Assembly (NCBI RefSeq): GCF_900120005.1
Contig: NZ_LT635450.1
Span: forward strand, 330,693-394,692
DNA length: 64,000 nucleotides
Origin: Holdemania sp. Marseille-P2844
GTDB taxonomy: Bacteria; Bacillota_I; Bacilli_A; Erysipelotrichales; Erysipelotrichaceae
Direction: 5' to 3'
Below are positions 32,526 through 42,600 of this stretch, one piece after another (position 1 is the first letter of the stretch; every line of letters begins with the position of its first letter). The notes below the pieces were generated by a model, which was not told the DNA's origin, made no database searches, and worked only from the letters and a program-made list of their open reading frames with translations. The position numbers were made by a program, and so were the translations under genes.

Positions 32526-32643
32526 GGGTATCCTCCTTTTCGTTACGGTTGATCTGAATGACGCACATGGTCAGCACACCGGCCATGCCGCCGATGATAA
32601 GACCGATCACAAAAAACGATGCTTCGTACATGGTGTAATCCAT
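32518..32643 (-). CDS. Small membrane peptide, DUF3789-like
   Basis: 41 residues: one membrane helix (about 8-30: SFFVIGLIIGGMAGVLTMCVI) and a charged tail NRNEKEDTHE. It overlaps the mobC start by 8 bp. The first ATG (32643) is very close to the AAAGG site; a second ATG at 32631 fits the site better, so the true peptide may be 37 aa. Similar single-helix peptides (DUF3789) accompany mobC in related elements. Function unknown. Confidence 0.7.
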   Translation of the reverse strand: MDYTMYEASFFVIGLIIGGMAGVLTMCVIQINRNEKEDTHE

Positions 32644-32649
32644 CCTTTC

Positions 32650-32760
32650 ATTTGAGGGGTTTTAGGGGGTCTGCCCCTAACAAGCTGCCTTTTGTCCCCA
32701 AAAGGCGATGCTTGCTGGTATAGTGCATATCGTTCTCCCTTGGGTCGAACATTTTTTGAT
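32650..32760 (-). other. Candidate origin of transfer (oriT)
   Basis: Directly upstream of mobC-relaxase. Contains a perfect hairpin TTAGGGG/CCCCTAA (32662-32668 with 32674-32680), then a nested hairpin in which CAAGC (32681-32685) and CCTTTT (32688-32693) pair with AAAAGG (32700-32705) and GCTTG (32710-32714). No gene lies here. Adjacent hairpins beside mobC are the usual oriT layout, but the nick site cannot be placed. Confidence 0.6.
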
Positions 32761-32790
32761 ACCAGCCGAAAACAAATCACATTTGGGCAG

Positions 32791-32823
32791 AAAAAAAGCA
32801 GCCTGTATTTCTACAAGCTGCTC
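32791..32823 (-). terminator. Terminator after the AAA-DUF234 operon
   Basis: AGCAGC-TTGTA-GAAA-TACAG-GCTGCT followed by TTTTTTT on the minus strand, 34 bp beyond the 57-aa gene. It isolates the ATPase unit from the mobC operon. Confidence 0.85.
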
Positions 32824-32856
32824 TGTAATATAACAATATGAAATTATTCATGGGAT

Positions 32857-33030
32857 TTAATCTTCGCCGGATTTCTCACCATCAAGACGGATGCTTATAT
32901 TAAGTTCCTGACCATCTAATGAATGTTGGCGTTCCAAGACGGTAATTTCAAAATTCTCCGTCAGGACTTTCCATACCTTTGCAGACAGTTTTGCATCCAT
33001 CTCAATGGTATACTGTGTCTTTTGTTTCAT
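32857..33030 (-). CDS. 57-aa protein downstream of the AAA-DUF234 ATPase
   Basis: Starts at ATG 33030 behind AAAGGATGTAGAAG. Sequence begins MKQKTQYTIEMDAKLSAKVW and ends acidic. It looks like a small alpha/beta protein with a strand, helix and two strands (FEITVLERQHSL, LNISIRLDGE). It is 12 bp after the ATPase stop and before a strong terminator, so it is co-transcribed with the ATPase and may be its partner. No family recognised. Confidence 0.7.
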   Translation of the reverse strand: MKQKTQYTIEMDAKLSAKVWKVLTENFEITVLERQHSLDGQELNISIRLDGEKSGED

Positions 33031-33042
33031 CTTCTACATCCT

Positions 33043-34449
33043 TTACACATTCTGTTCATCGCAGAGAAGAACATCATCTCTGGTTGCTGCCAGTGCGGTG
33101 AGTTCGTCTGAAAAGCCCGATGCACTGAATAACACATACCAAACTTTTCTGTTGTTTCGTTCCCATGTGACAGAATCGGTCTTTGCTTCCAGATCCCGAA
33201 GTACGCTTACTCCTACCGGCTCCTGCCAGTATTTACATTCACCGAGAATCAGATTCTTTCCTTCCGGATCAAGTGCTGCAATATCAATTTCCGTCTTTGC
33301 ATCCCAATACCGGCCTATCTTGGTGAAGTTGAAGGGCCAAGCATTATCGGCATTCAGTTCCCACATCCGTTCTTTGCAGACATCCTCATATACAAATGCA
33401 ATATGGTTTATCACAAGACTTTTTTTGATCTTGTTCATCACAATGCGGCTGTGGCCACTCTCAATAAAGCTCATATTCGGGTACACGAAAGCAAACCAAA
33501 ACCGCAGGTAATTGTCTTTGATCTTATAAAGTCCTTTCTTGCTCTTTTCCGGATTATCTTCCGTAATCGGGACTTCGCGTTCCAATATATCCAGATCTAT
33601 GAGCGTTTTCAGGTACTTGGTCAGACTGGTAGCCTTGATTTCCAGAACGGCTGAGATGGCAGATAATTTACTGTTTCCTGCAGCAATTGCCTTAATGATA
33701 GAGAAATAACTACCTACCTCAGTAACTTCCTGCTGAAGCAAGAAATGGGGTTCGTCATATAGATACCCGGACCGATTCAGTACACATTTTTGAATAGCAC
33801 TGTAAATGTCTTTGCTTTCAGAGAACAGTTCAATATACTTCGGTACACCACCGGTGACAGAATACATTTCAATAAGTTCTCTGCGAGTCTTATTCGGGAA
33901 AAACTTGTGATAATAACCGAACGGAATTTGTTTTAGCCGAATTTGTGCTGTCCGTCTGCCATATAAAGGACTGCCATACGCAAGTGTCTGGGACTCCATC
34001 ATAGAGATCAGAGATCCGCAGAGGATTACCATAACGGATTTGTCCTTTAATATTTCCTCCCAAATTCTCTGGAAGATTGACGGGAAAGCAGGATTGCTCT
34101 TGCCTAAATACTGAAACTCATCCAACACGATTACCGGTTTGCTCTCAAATGGCGTATCCATGATAGACTTAAAAAGCACATCCCAGCTCTTAACATCCGC
34201 ACTCCGAAGGAGATCACTGTTAATAAATTCCGCAACCTTTTCTTTAAATGCAATTCGGTTTTGGGTTTCGGCTTCCTCGCTGGCAAGGAAGAACAGAGCG
34301 TTCTTATCCTTAATAAACTCTGAGATCAGTGTAGTCTTTCCAACTCTCCGTCGTCCATATAGAACAACTAAAGCACTTCCGTCTCTTTCGTATTCGTTTT
34401 GCAGGGTTTCCATTTCCTGCTCCCGGTCAACAAAATGCTTCACTTGCAT
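33043..34449 (-). CDS. AAA ATPase with C-terminal DUF234 nuclease-like domain
   Basis: 468 residues. P-loop VLYGRRRVGKTTLI (about 31-43), Walker B VIVLDEFQYL (about 113-122), sensor-like MVILCGSLISMM, a winged-helix region (about 240-310), and a C-terminal DUF234 domain with a PD-(D/E)xK-like core (EIDIAALD ... LILGECKYW, about 385-408). The family is common in archaea and anaerobes; its role is unclear, with mobile-element or defence functions suggested by domain type. It has its own promoter with a palindrome and its own terminator, unlike the rest of the conjugation block. It looks like cargo. Confidence 0.87.
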   Translation of the reverse strand: MQVKHFVDREQEMETLQNEYERDGSALVVLYGRRRVGKTTLISEFIKDKNALFFLASEEAETQNRIAFKEKVAEFINSDLLRSADVKSWDVLFKSIMDTPFESKPVIVLDEFQYLGKSNPAFPSIFQRIWEEILKDKSVMVILCGSLISMMESQTLAYGSPLYGRRTAQIRLKQIPFGYYHKFFPNKTRRELIEMYSVTGGVPKYIELFSESKDIYSAIQKCVLNRSGYLYDEPHFLLQQEVTEVGSYFSIIKAIAAGNSKLSAISAVLEIKATSLTKYLKTLIDLDILEREVPITEDNPEKSKKGLYKIKDNYLRFWFAFVYPNMSFIESGHSRIVMNKIKKSLVINHIAFVYEDVCKERMWELNADNAWPFNFTKIGRYWDAKTEIDIAALDPEGKNLILGECKYWQEPVGVSVLRDLEAKTDSVTWERNNRKVWYVLFSASGFSDELTALAATRDDVLLCDEQNV

Positions 34450-34470
34450 CGCCTCACTTTCTTTATCTAT

Positions 34471-34498
34471 ATTATACCCGAAATTATAATAATTTCAA
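34471..34498 (-). promoter_or_regulatory. Promoter with palindromic operator, ATPase operon
   Basis: Minus strand TTGAAA (34493-34498), 16-bp spacer, TATAAT (34471-34476). A perfect palindrome GAAATTAT-A-ATAATTTC (34480-34496) fills the spacer and touches the -35, so a bound repressor would block polymerase. Confidence 0.7.
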
Positions 34499-34588
34499 GT
34501 ATAATCTGTAATTTTGTTGATAGGAGCAGGATTTTTTCAGAACACACCTTACCAATCGTCAGGATCGTTATCAGAAAACAGTAGTTAT

Positions 34589-35281
34589 TTAGTCCATGTT
34601 CCGTGACATATAAATCTGTTCAGATACAGATTCCAAAAAATGCTCCACATAAAAATCACCGGTCAGCGCTGCGTAGCTACCGGTTACGGGATAACGATAT
34701 TCAGCGGTTTCATAATATTTGCCATCCCTGTCTGCAACTGTCATCTGACAGCAGAAGGTCACGGCAAGGCTCATATCTTCAAGCAACCACAATTCGTAGC
34801 TTTCAGTTACGGTACTCATAGCCGCCGTGCCTTTTTCCACGGAGCTGTCCAGCCGGTAGCCATTCATACCAAACAGACGGTTATGACGGTAGGTGTGGGA
34901 CATTTCCTCGGTGCCGTCCACCTCAAAGCCACAGATAGGAACAAACTGCCAGTAAAGCAGGGGATCAAAGCCGCTGTCCCAATATAATTCATCCAGCATC
35001 TCACGGATTTCTTCTTCATCAAACTCTGCCGTCTGCTCCATGCAGAAACGAAGCAGGGACATATACATTCTGTCCTTGGCTGACATGGCCAGCTTATCCA
35101 CCGGCGTTTCCAGTTCCGTGGCCTGTACTGCCAGCTCATCCACATCTTCATTTGTGAAATTGAGCATATCCGTCTGATGGTACATACGGGCAGCCAGCCC
35201 CTCCGCCGCACGTTCATTGTCGGCGCAGATCTCGACCTTTTTATATGAGGTCGCCATAAGGGTCACTTCATAATTCTTCAT
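34589..35281 (-). CDS. ICE protein with DpnD/PcfM-like N-terminus
   Basis: 230 residues. The first 55 (NYEVTLMATSYKKVEICADNERAAEGLAARMY) resemble the DpnD/PcfM domain found in ICE-linked proteins. The rest is acidic and unassigned (LLRFCMEQTAEFDEEEIREML and later strands). Start ATG 35281 is chosen for its AAAGGAGTATGTGCA site; a frame reaching 35362 overlaps the primase-like gene. Function unknown, probably in DNA processing or regulation of transfer. Confidence 0.65.
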   Translation of the reverse strand: MKNYEVTLMATSYKKVEICADNERAAEGLAARMYHQTDMLNFTNEDVDELAVQATELETPVDKLAMSAKDRMYMSLLRFCMEQTAEFDEEEIREMLDELYWDSGFDPLLYWQFVPICGFEVDGTEEMSHTYRHNRLFGMNGYRLDSSVEKGTAAMSTVTESYELWLLEDMSLAVTFCCQMTVADRDGKYYETAEYRYPVTGSYAALTGDFYVEHFLESVSEQIYMSRNMD

Positions 35282-35298
35282 TGCACATACTCCTTTAA

Positions 35299-36258
35299 TT
35301 ATCGTTCTTTTACTTTGGGTTTTACACTTGTGATGGGAATGCCCAGCCGGTAGCACAGGCAATCGTTATAGTCCTTGCCGATGGGTGGAGGGTACACGCT
35401 AACCTCATACCGATCCTGCAGCAGAGCTTTCAGCGTACTTGCTGCCAGCTTGCCGGTGGCATCTTTGTCCAGGCGCAGACATACCCGTTTAATCTCCGAA
35501 TGATCAGAAAGATACTGTTTCAAGGCCAGCGGGAGGGCTGTTTCTTCGATATTCTCCTTGGGCTTATATACACCGGCAAGGGATACAAGGTGGTCGCCGT
35601 TCCACACCATACCTTCCTGTTTGCGGATGGTGGCATAGGATAACAGATCAATGGCACTTTCAAACAAATGCACCGTGTCACTGTCCTTTGCCGGAATACT
35701 GAAAGAAAACCGCTTATCGCTGCCGTTGGCTTCGCCTTTGAAATCGGAGCCAATACCACGCAGATTCGCATACCGTGGCTTGTTGTACTTATCAAGGCCC
35801 ACGAATACAACATTATGATGAGGATAGCTTTCGTACAGCCGCCCGGTAGAAAAGCAGTATTCGATCAGCTCAGGATCGATGCCACGGCGAATAAGGTAAT
35901 TTGCCGCATGGGTGGCACAGCGGCTTGCCTGCGGCAGTAGTACAGCCTTGGGTTTCTCTTTTTTGGGGGTGTTTACCGCTACGGGAGGAAGTACCGCTGA
36001 CCGTCCCATGATGGTTTCCACCGCTTCCATAAACGGCAGTTCTTTGACCTTAATGAGATAGTCCAACGCCGTATAGCCGCCGATACCACGGGAGAACCAA
36101 TACCATTTACCATTGGAAATCTTCAAGCTGTCATGCTCACGGGTACAATAGGTGTTGCCGCCAAAATGCACCAGCTCATGGGGTTCATAGTTTCGCAGAT
36201 AGGTCAGCAAGTCCATTTCTCTTGCCTTGGCTACCACCTCCGGGGAAATATACGGCAT
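35299..36258 (-). CDS. DUF3991/Toprim primase-like protein
   Basis: 319 residues. An N-terminal zinc-finger-like/DUF3991 part (LTYLRNYEPHELVHFGGNTYCTREHDSL, then GIGGYTALDYLIKV) and a C-terminal Toprim domain (VHLFESAIDLLSY with the Glu; VCLRLDKDATG with the Asp pair). It should bind or prime single-stranded DNA, useful for making the complementary strand after transfer. Start ATG 36258 (GGTAGGTGCTGCTT); a GTG at 36267 is possible. Confidence 0.85.
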   Translation of the reverse strand: MPYISPEVVAKAREMDLLTYLRNYEPHELVHFGGNTYCTREHDSLKISNGKWYWFSRGIGGYTALDYLIKVKELPFMEAVETIMGRSAVLPPVAVNTPKKEKPKAVLLPQASRCATHAANYLIRRGIDPELIEYCFSTGRLYESYPHHNVVFVGLDKYNKPRYANLRGIGSDFKGEANGSDKRFSFSIPAKDSDTVHLFESAIDLLSYATIRKQEGMVWNGDHLVSLAGVYKPKENIEETALPLALKQYLSDHSEIKRVCLRLDKDATGKLAASTLKALLQDRYEVSVYPPPIGKDYNDCLCYRLGIPITSVKPKVKER

Positions 36259-36267
36259 AAGCAGCAC

Positions 36268-36603
36268 CTACCTTTCTGCCCGTCTGGATGCAATAAATTC
36301 CTCACGCATGACCTTATTGGCACGACATTCAACGGCATTTCGTATCTGCTCCATGTGTCCATGCTCCTGATTGCGGAAATACTTATATACATCTGCAAGT
36401 GGACAGGGAGATTTCAGCAGCGCCCGTGCCTGTTTTTCTGTCAAGTGCATTTCCTCCATCGCTGTGAGAATATCCTGCCGCATGGTGTACTCATAGGTGT
36501 GGTTTAGGATCTCATTGGGAGGCTGGGTCAGCAACCACTCGTGGTACTGCTGTTGTTCGGCTTCCATCTTTTCATAAAGCCGGGTATTCAGTTCATTACT
36601 CAT
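36268..36603 (-). CDS. DUF3848 protein
   Basis: 111 residues, all helical: NTRLYEKMEAEQQQYHEWLL, then PPNEILNHTYEYTMRQDIL. This is the DUF3848 pattern, a family confined mostly to Bacillota conjugative elements. Start ATG 36603 with AAAGGAGTGAACCCC. Role unknown; it shares an operon with the primase-like gene. Confidence 0.8.
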   Translation of the reverse strand: MSNELNTRLYEKMEAEQQQYHEWLLTQPPNEILNHTYEYTMRQDILTAMEEMHLTEKQARALLKSPCPLADVYKYFRNQEHGHMEQIRNAVECRANKVMREEFIASRRAER

Positions 36604-36621
36604 TGGGGTTCACTCCTTTGC

Positions 36622-36694
36622 AAAAAAATTAGCCGGGAGATCTTCGTAGTGAAAACCTCTCGGCTATGTAAAACGGCACGTTTTCCCGTGCCGC
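36622..36694 (-). terminator. Two tandem terminators after the large helicase gene
   Basis: First GCGGCACG-GGAAAA-CGTGCCG followed by TTTTA (36671-36694), then AGCCGAGAGG ... CTCCCGGCT followed by AATTTTTTT (36622-36666), both on the minus strand. They separate the long upstream operon from the DUF3848-primase unit. Confidence 0.8.
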
Positions 36695-36699
36695 AGGGA

Positions 36700-39600
36700 T
36701 TATCTTTCATAATCCCGTGTTTTTGTTTTCTCCGGTGCATCTTCCTCCGGTACATCATCCAGCAGCGACCTGTCTTTCTGATCCATGTTCAACAGGATGT
36801 TCAGCTCTTTCAGCCGTGCAGATTTGGCATTTAGCTCTGCTTCTTTGGAAAACGGGGTGTTCATTTCTGTCCGGGCATTTTCAAGCTGAGTCTGTGTTTC
36901 GGTCAGTTCTTCACGGGCAACATCCAATTTCCCCTGCAGGCCGTCAATGACATTATCCATACGGGTAATGTTACCGAAAATATCAGCGCCCAGCACAGTG
37001 GTGTGGGACAGGGTTCCCTTCATGGTCATGCGGTACTCATTGCTGGCACCGTCATAGGCAAGGACAGTAGAAAAGCCCCGGTACTGTCCTAAAAAGACAG
37101 CATCGGAGCCGGTCATGGTGGTGCAGGCGTCGATGATCGCTTTGCCTGCGGCTTCCTTATCCTCGTAGAAGGTGCCGAGTATTTCCATACCCACAAATCC
37201 CTCTGTCGGTTTTGGGTGTTCTGCAGCGACGGCTATATCCTTTTCATAGCCTGCGATACGCTCTGTGAGCCGCTGTATGGTTTCGGGGTACTTACGCAGC
37301 ACCAATTCCTCCAACGCATACCTTTGGTTCAGGTGATTGGCTTTGAGCATATTCAGCTTTGCCACCTCCATATCCAGATTGCACTTTTCAATAATCAGCG
37401 GATTGCCGGTGGCAAGGGCCTTGATTTCGGAGTAACTGAGGGCGGTTTCGTCCACATCCTCCGCAGCTCTTACCGGAGCTTTGCTGGTCATGATCTGTGC
37501 GATGAATTTCTGCTTGTTTTCTACAAGCTGATAAAGGTAGGCATCAAAGGTGTTTTCCGTCACATAACGGTAGATCTCAACCTCCGGGTTTTGGTTGCCC
37601 TGTCGGACAATACGGCCCAAACGCTGGGCAAGGTCGGAAGGTCGCCACGGGCAGTCCAGGTCATGCAGGGCAATGAGGCGGTCTTGGCAGTTGGTGCCTG
37701 CGCCCATCTTCTGCGTACTGCCAATCAGGACACGCACCTGCCCGGAGCGCACCTTGGCAAACAGTTCCTTTTTCCGTGCTTCGGTGTTGGCATCGTGAAT
37801 AAAGGCAATTTCTTCCTCCGGCACACCCTTTGCCATGAGTTTCTTTTTCAGATCGTCATAGACATTAAAGGAGCCGTCGCCCTTCGGTGTGGAAAGGTCA
37901 CAGAACACCATCTGTGCGCTGCGCTGTTCCTTGGTACGCTCCCAAATATCAAAGACATTCCGGGCGCATACAGATACCTTGCCGTTTTCATCGTCAGCGG
38001 CAAGCGGATTGATAAGACGCATATCCAATGCCAGCTTTCTGCCGTCGTTGGTAATGCGGAGCATATTGTCGATGTGCGGGTCAACACCGCCTGCACGGAT
38101 GGCTTCAGCTCGCTCTGCCAGTCCCTTAATCATTTCCTGCTGTATTTCAGAGGGTTTTATGACCTCTGTGTGGAAATTTGCTTTGGGAACAGGCAGATGA
38201 AGCATATCGGCGGTCTGAATATCAGCCACCATTTTGAAGGTGGACATCAGCTCCGGCAGATTGTAAAACTTGGCGAACCTCGTCTTGCTGCGGTAGCCGC
38301 TGCCCTCCGGTGACAGTTCGATGGCGGTAATGGTTTCACCGTAGTTTGCCGCCCAATCATCAAAGTGCAGCATATCCATATCCGCAAGGGTGCTGTACTG
38401 CAAGTAACGCTGGATGGTGTATAGCTCCACCATGCTGTTGGAGATCGGTGTGCCGGTGGCAAACACTACACCACGCCCTCCGGTGATCTCGTCAAGATAC
38501 TGACATTTCATAAAAAGGTCGGAGGATTTCTGCGCTTCGGTCTGTGCAATGCCGCCCACATTCCGCATTTTTGTCGCCAAAAAGAGGTTCTTAAAATAAT
38601 GGCTTTCATCCACAAAAATGCGGTCAACACCCAACTGCTCAAAGGTCACAACATCGTCCTTGCGGCTTTGGTCGTTCAGCTTGGCAATGCGGGTTTCCAG
38701 TGATTTCTTCGTCCGTTCAAGCTGCTTGATGGTGTAACGCTCGGCCTTGGCTCGTTTGGCTTCCTGGATACCGAACATGATGTCATCAATCTGACGCTGC
38801 AGAATGATCTCCTGCCGTTCTCTGGACATGGGGATCTTTTCAAACTGGCTGTGACCGATGATGATAGCATCGTAGTCGCCGGTGGCGATCCTGCCGCAGA
38901 ATTTTTTGCGGTTACGGGTTTCAAAATCCTTCTTGGTCGCCACAAGGATATTGGCTGAGGGGTAAAGCTGGAGCCATTCAGCCGCCCATTGCTCCGTGAT
39001 ATGGTTGGGAACCACGATCAGCGACTTGGTGCATAGCCCCAGCCGTTTGCTTTCCATCGCTGCCGCAACCATCTCGAAGGTCTTGCCGGCACCCACTTCG
39101 TGGGCAAGCAGCGTATTACCGCCATACATGATGTGGGCGATGGCGTTGATTTGATGGGGTCTTAGCTGAATTTCCGGGTTCATACCGTAAAAACGGATAT
39201 GCTGACCGTCAAATTCACGGGGACGGATGGAGTTAAAGGTTTCGTTGTAGATACGGCACAAAAGCTCACGGCGGTCAATATCTTTCCACAGCCATTCAGC
39301 AAACTTGGATTTGATAAGTTCCTGCCTGTCCTGTGCGATAGCGGTTTCCTTCTTATTGAGGACACGCTGCTCATTGCCATGTTCATCATAAACGGTATCA
39401 AAGATACGCACATCCTTTTGGTTCAGTGTCTGCTCCAGAATGTGATACGCATTGATACGCTTGGTGCCATAGGTGCTGAAGGTACGGACATTGCCGCTGT
39501 CAGAGCTTTTATTGGTAATGTTCCATTCGCCGGTTGCCTTGGAATGGAGGATCTTGATTTTGCTCTTGGCATAGCCGCCCGTGCCGAACAGCTCATACAT

Positions 39601-42600
39601 GAATTTCTCGTAAATTTCGGTGGGTATCCAGTTCACACCGATACGCACACCGATCTCACCGGCAGTCAGATCCACGGGCTGTACGGCTTCCAGAGCCGAT
39701 ACATAGCTGCTGACGGTATCTTTCTTTTCGGATGGTAATGCCATCTGCAAGGCTTTTGCCATACGCAGCTTTCGGCGCACATTGCCGGAAAGATATTCGT
39801 CAGCCGTCACAAAGGGATAGCGTTCAAGGTCTGTATGGGCCGGGGAAATATCTGCGGCATCTTCTGCACAGCGAATATCCCGGTAGATAACACCTGCAAG
39901 TTCTGTTTCCAGTTCCTCCGGGGTTTTACCGGACAGCGCAGACATATATTCCATATCCACCCGTGCCTTTTCCGCAATGGATACGGCAAGAGCTTCACTG
40001 GCAGTATCAACGCTTGTTACAGCCTCATGGGGACGGATGGTGCGTTTGGTAAACATATCCGCCTTGCGCTTGAAGTTACCTTCTTCGTCCAGCACCTCCA
40101 AAGAACACAGGAGGTAATAGCTGGAGTCATCGCTGAACGCAAGGCTGTTGCCACGGCTGCATATCAGCCCGTATTTTGTAGTGTACTCGTCATACAGGGT
40201 ATTAAGCTGTGCCTGCTCTTTCAGAATGTCCTCATCCGGGTATCCCTCGGTCTGGAGGTCGATCAGCTTACGGACACATTCTCGCAGGGCGATCATGCCA
40301 CGGATGCGATTTTCTGCTGTGACGGACACTTCCACCGGGTACATACGGCTGTTTTCACGGAAATACACCTTGCCGTCTGAAATGGTATAACTGAAATTCC
40401 GTACATCCGGGTCGGCTGGGATGGAATGATCTTCCTCGTCCAGTTCCTCTGCTTCATATTCCGTGATCTGTGCGTGGAGGGTCTGCACTGCTTCGGCAAG
40501 CATATCGGACAAGTCTGCATTTTCGTAAGGCTTGCAGGTACTGTCCATGCCAAATCGTGTGCTTTCCATGACCATTTCGCCCAGCACCATTTCTTGATTC
40601 TGCACATAATAGCTGTTCATACGGATACCGTTTTCATCTGTATCCAGATGCACCCAATCCGGCTCAATATCCGTTATGCGGTCACGCTTCTGCAGGAACA
40701 GAATATCGCTTGTGACCTCTGTGCCTGCATTTCGCTTGAACGCATCATTGGGCAGACGGATTGCTCCGATCAGGTCTGCTCTCTGTGCAAGGTACTTGCG
40801 GACAGCAGAGTTTTCCTTGTCCATCGTTCCCTTGGAAGTGATAAATGCCACAATACCGCCCGGTCTGACCTTATCCAATGCCTTTCCGAAAAAGTAATCG
40901 TGTATCAGCCAATGGTATTTGTCGTATTTCTTGTCCAGCACCTTAAAGTCGCCAAACGGCACATTGCCGATTGCCACATCAAAAAAGCTGTCTGGCATCT
41001 GCACCTTTTCAAAACCGGTTACGGCAATGGAGCTGTTTTGATAAAGCTGCTGGGCAATGCGCCCAGAGATGGAGTCCAGTTCCACACCATAGACTTGGCT
41101 GCCTGCCATTCTGTCCGGGAGCATACCGATGAAGTTACCGACGCCGCAGGACGGCTCCAGAATATTGCCCTGTCGAAAGCCCATTTGTGACAATGCCTGA
41201 TACATCGCCCGGATAACGATTGGGGAGGTATAAAAGGCTGTAAGGGAGCTTGCTCTGGCGGCGGCATATTCTTCTTCGGTCAGTAAGGATTTCAGTTCCT
41301 GGTACTTGGCATGACGGTCATCAAAGCAATCGGCAAGACCGCCCCAGCCTACATAGCGGGATAAGATTTCCTGTTCTTCGGGTGTGGCAAGTCGGTTTTC
41401 TTCCTCGATACGCTTCAAACAGCGAATAGCCGCTACATTGGCGGCGTATTTCTCGCTGGCTGTGCCGTAGCCCAACTCCGGGTCATCAATGATATAATCA
41501 TGCCGCTGCTCCTTTGAGATTTCCGGGTGAAGGGTTGTAAACACGATGCGCTCACGCTTTGGCTTGGGAGGGGCAAGTTTTACAGGCGGTGCGAGTGCCG
41601 GTTCCTCCTTTACCGCCGCAGGGCGATGGGAACGGAGGGTGTTTTCTGCTTCTTCCAGAGTGGCAAAACCGCCTGCGGTGGATGCGGCATCGCCGGTCTG
41701 CTCATCATAGCCGTAGCGATTGTAATACTGACCGTTGGGATACTGCTGGATAACGATATGCTCATTGTCAGAGCGATACTGGGCAACAATCAGTGCGGAT
41801 GGTTCTTCCTGCGCAGCTTCGGCATCTGCCATGACCTGCCGTATAAACGGGTCACTGTTTAAGGCTTCTTCATCCACCACCTGACCGTCCACAATACCAC
41901 GCTGGGCAAGTTTCTGACGGATAGCAGCAGGGTCAACATCGTCAAGGAAGTCCCTGTCAGCGTTGTTTTGCTGATATGCTTCGTCTGCCAGCGCCACCAT
42001 CACATCAAAGTCAAGGTTTGCAAGATATTCATGCAAGTTCCCCATGCTGTCGCAGGCAATTTCATGGACAGTTTCGCCGTCCACCTGGTACACCAGACGA
42101 TACCGCATAAGGTCGGCAAAAATCTCAACATTGTGCATACTGTCTGCTGTGGAGCTGAACGCCAGATCCACATGATACAGATCGGTATAATCCGCACCCT
42201 GTTCAAAGACTTCCATACAGTATTCATCAATGAGTTTCTTTGCGATGATGAAATCGGCTGTATTCTTAGCGGGGCCGGAACCATACTCGGCTATGCTTGT
42301 ATCCAGCATTTCCTCTGTTACCGCATAACCGGCTTCGTCCAGATGACGAATAACCTCATCCTTAAAGGTTGGCTGTGTTGGTTCTACAGGAGCAGCCGTT
42401 TCTGCTACCAACGGACGGGGTTCTTTCTTTTCCCCAAACAGCGAGAATGTGCCGTTGCGGTAGGCAGTAATATATTCAATGCCCTTTTGGCAAAGATTGT
42501 AGTCCCGGTCATCCTGCGTGGTAGTTTCCCATATCGGGAGCATCATCTGATAGATGGCTTCCACCTTTGCCGGATCATCCAACTGCGGCTGAATGATTTT

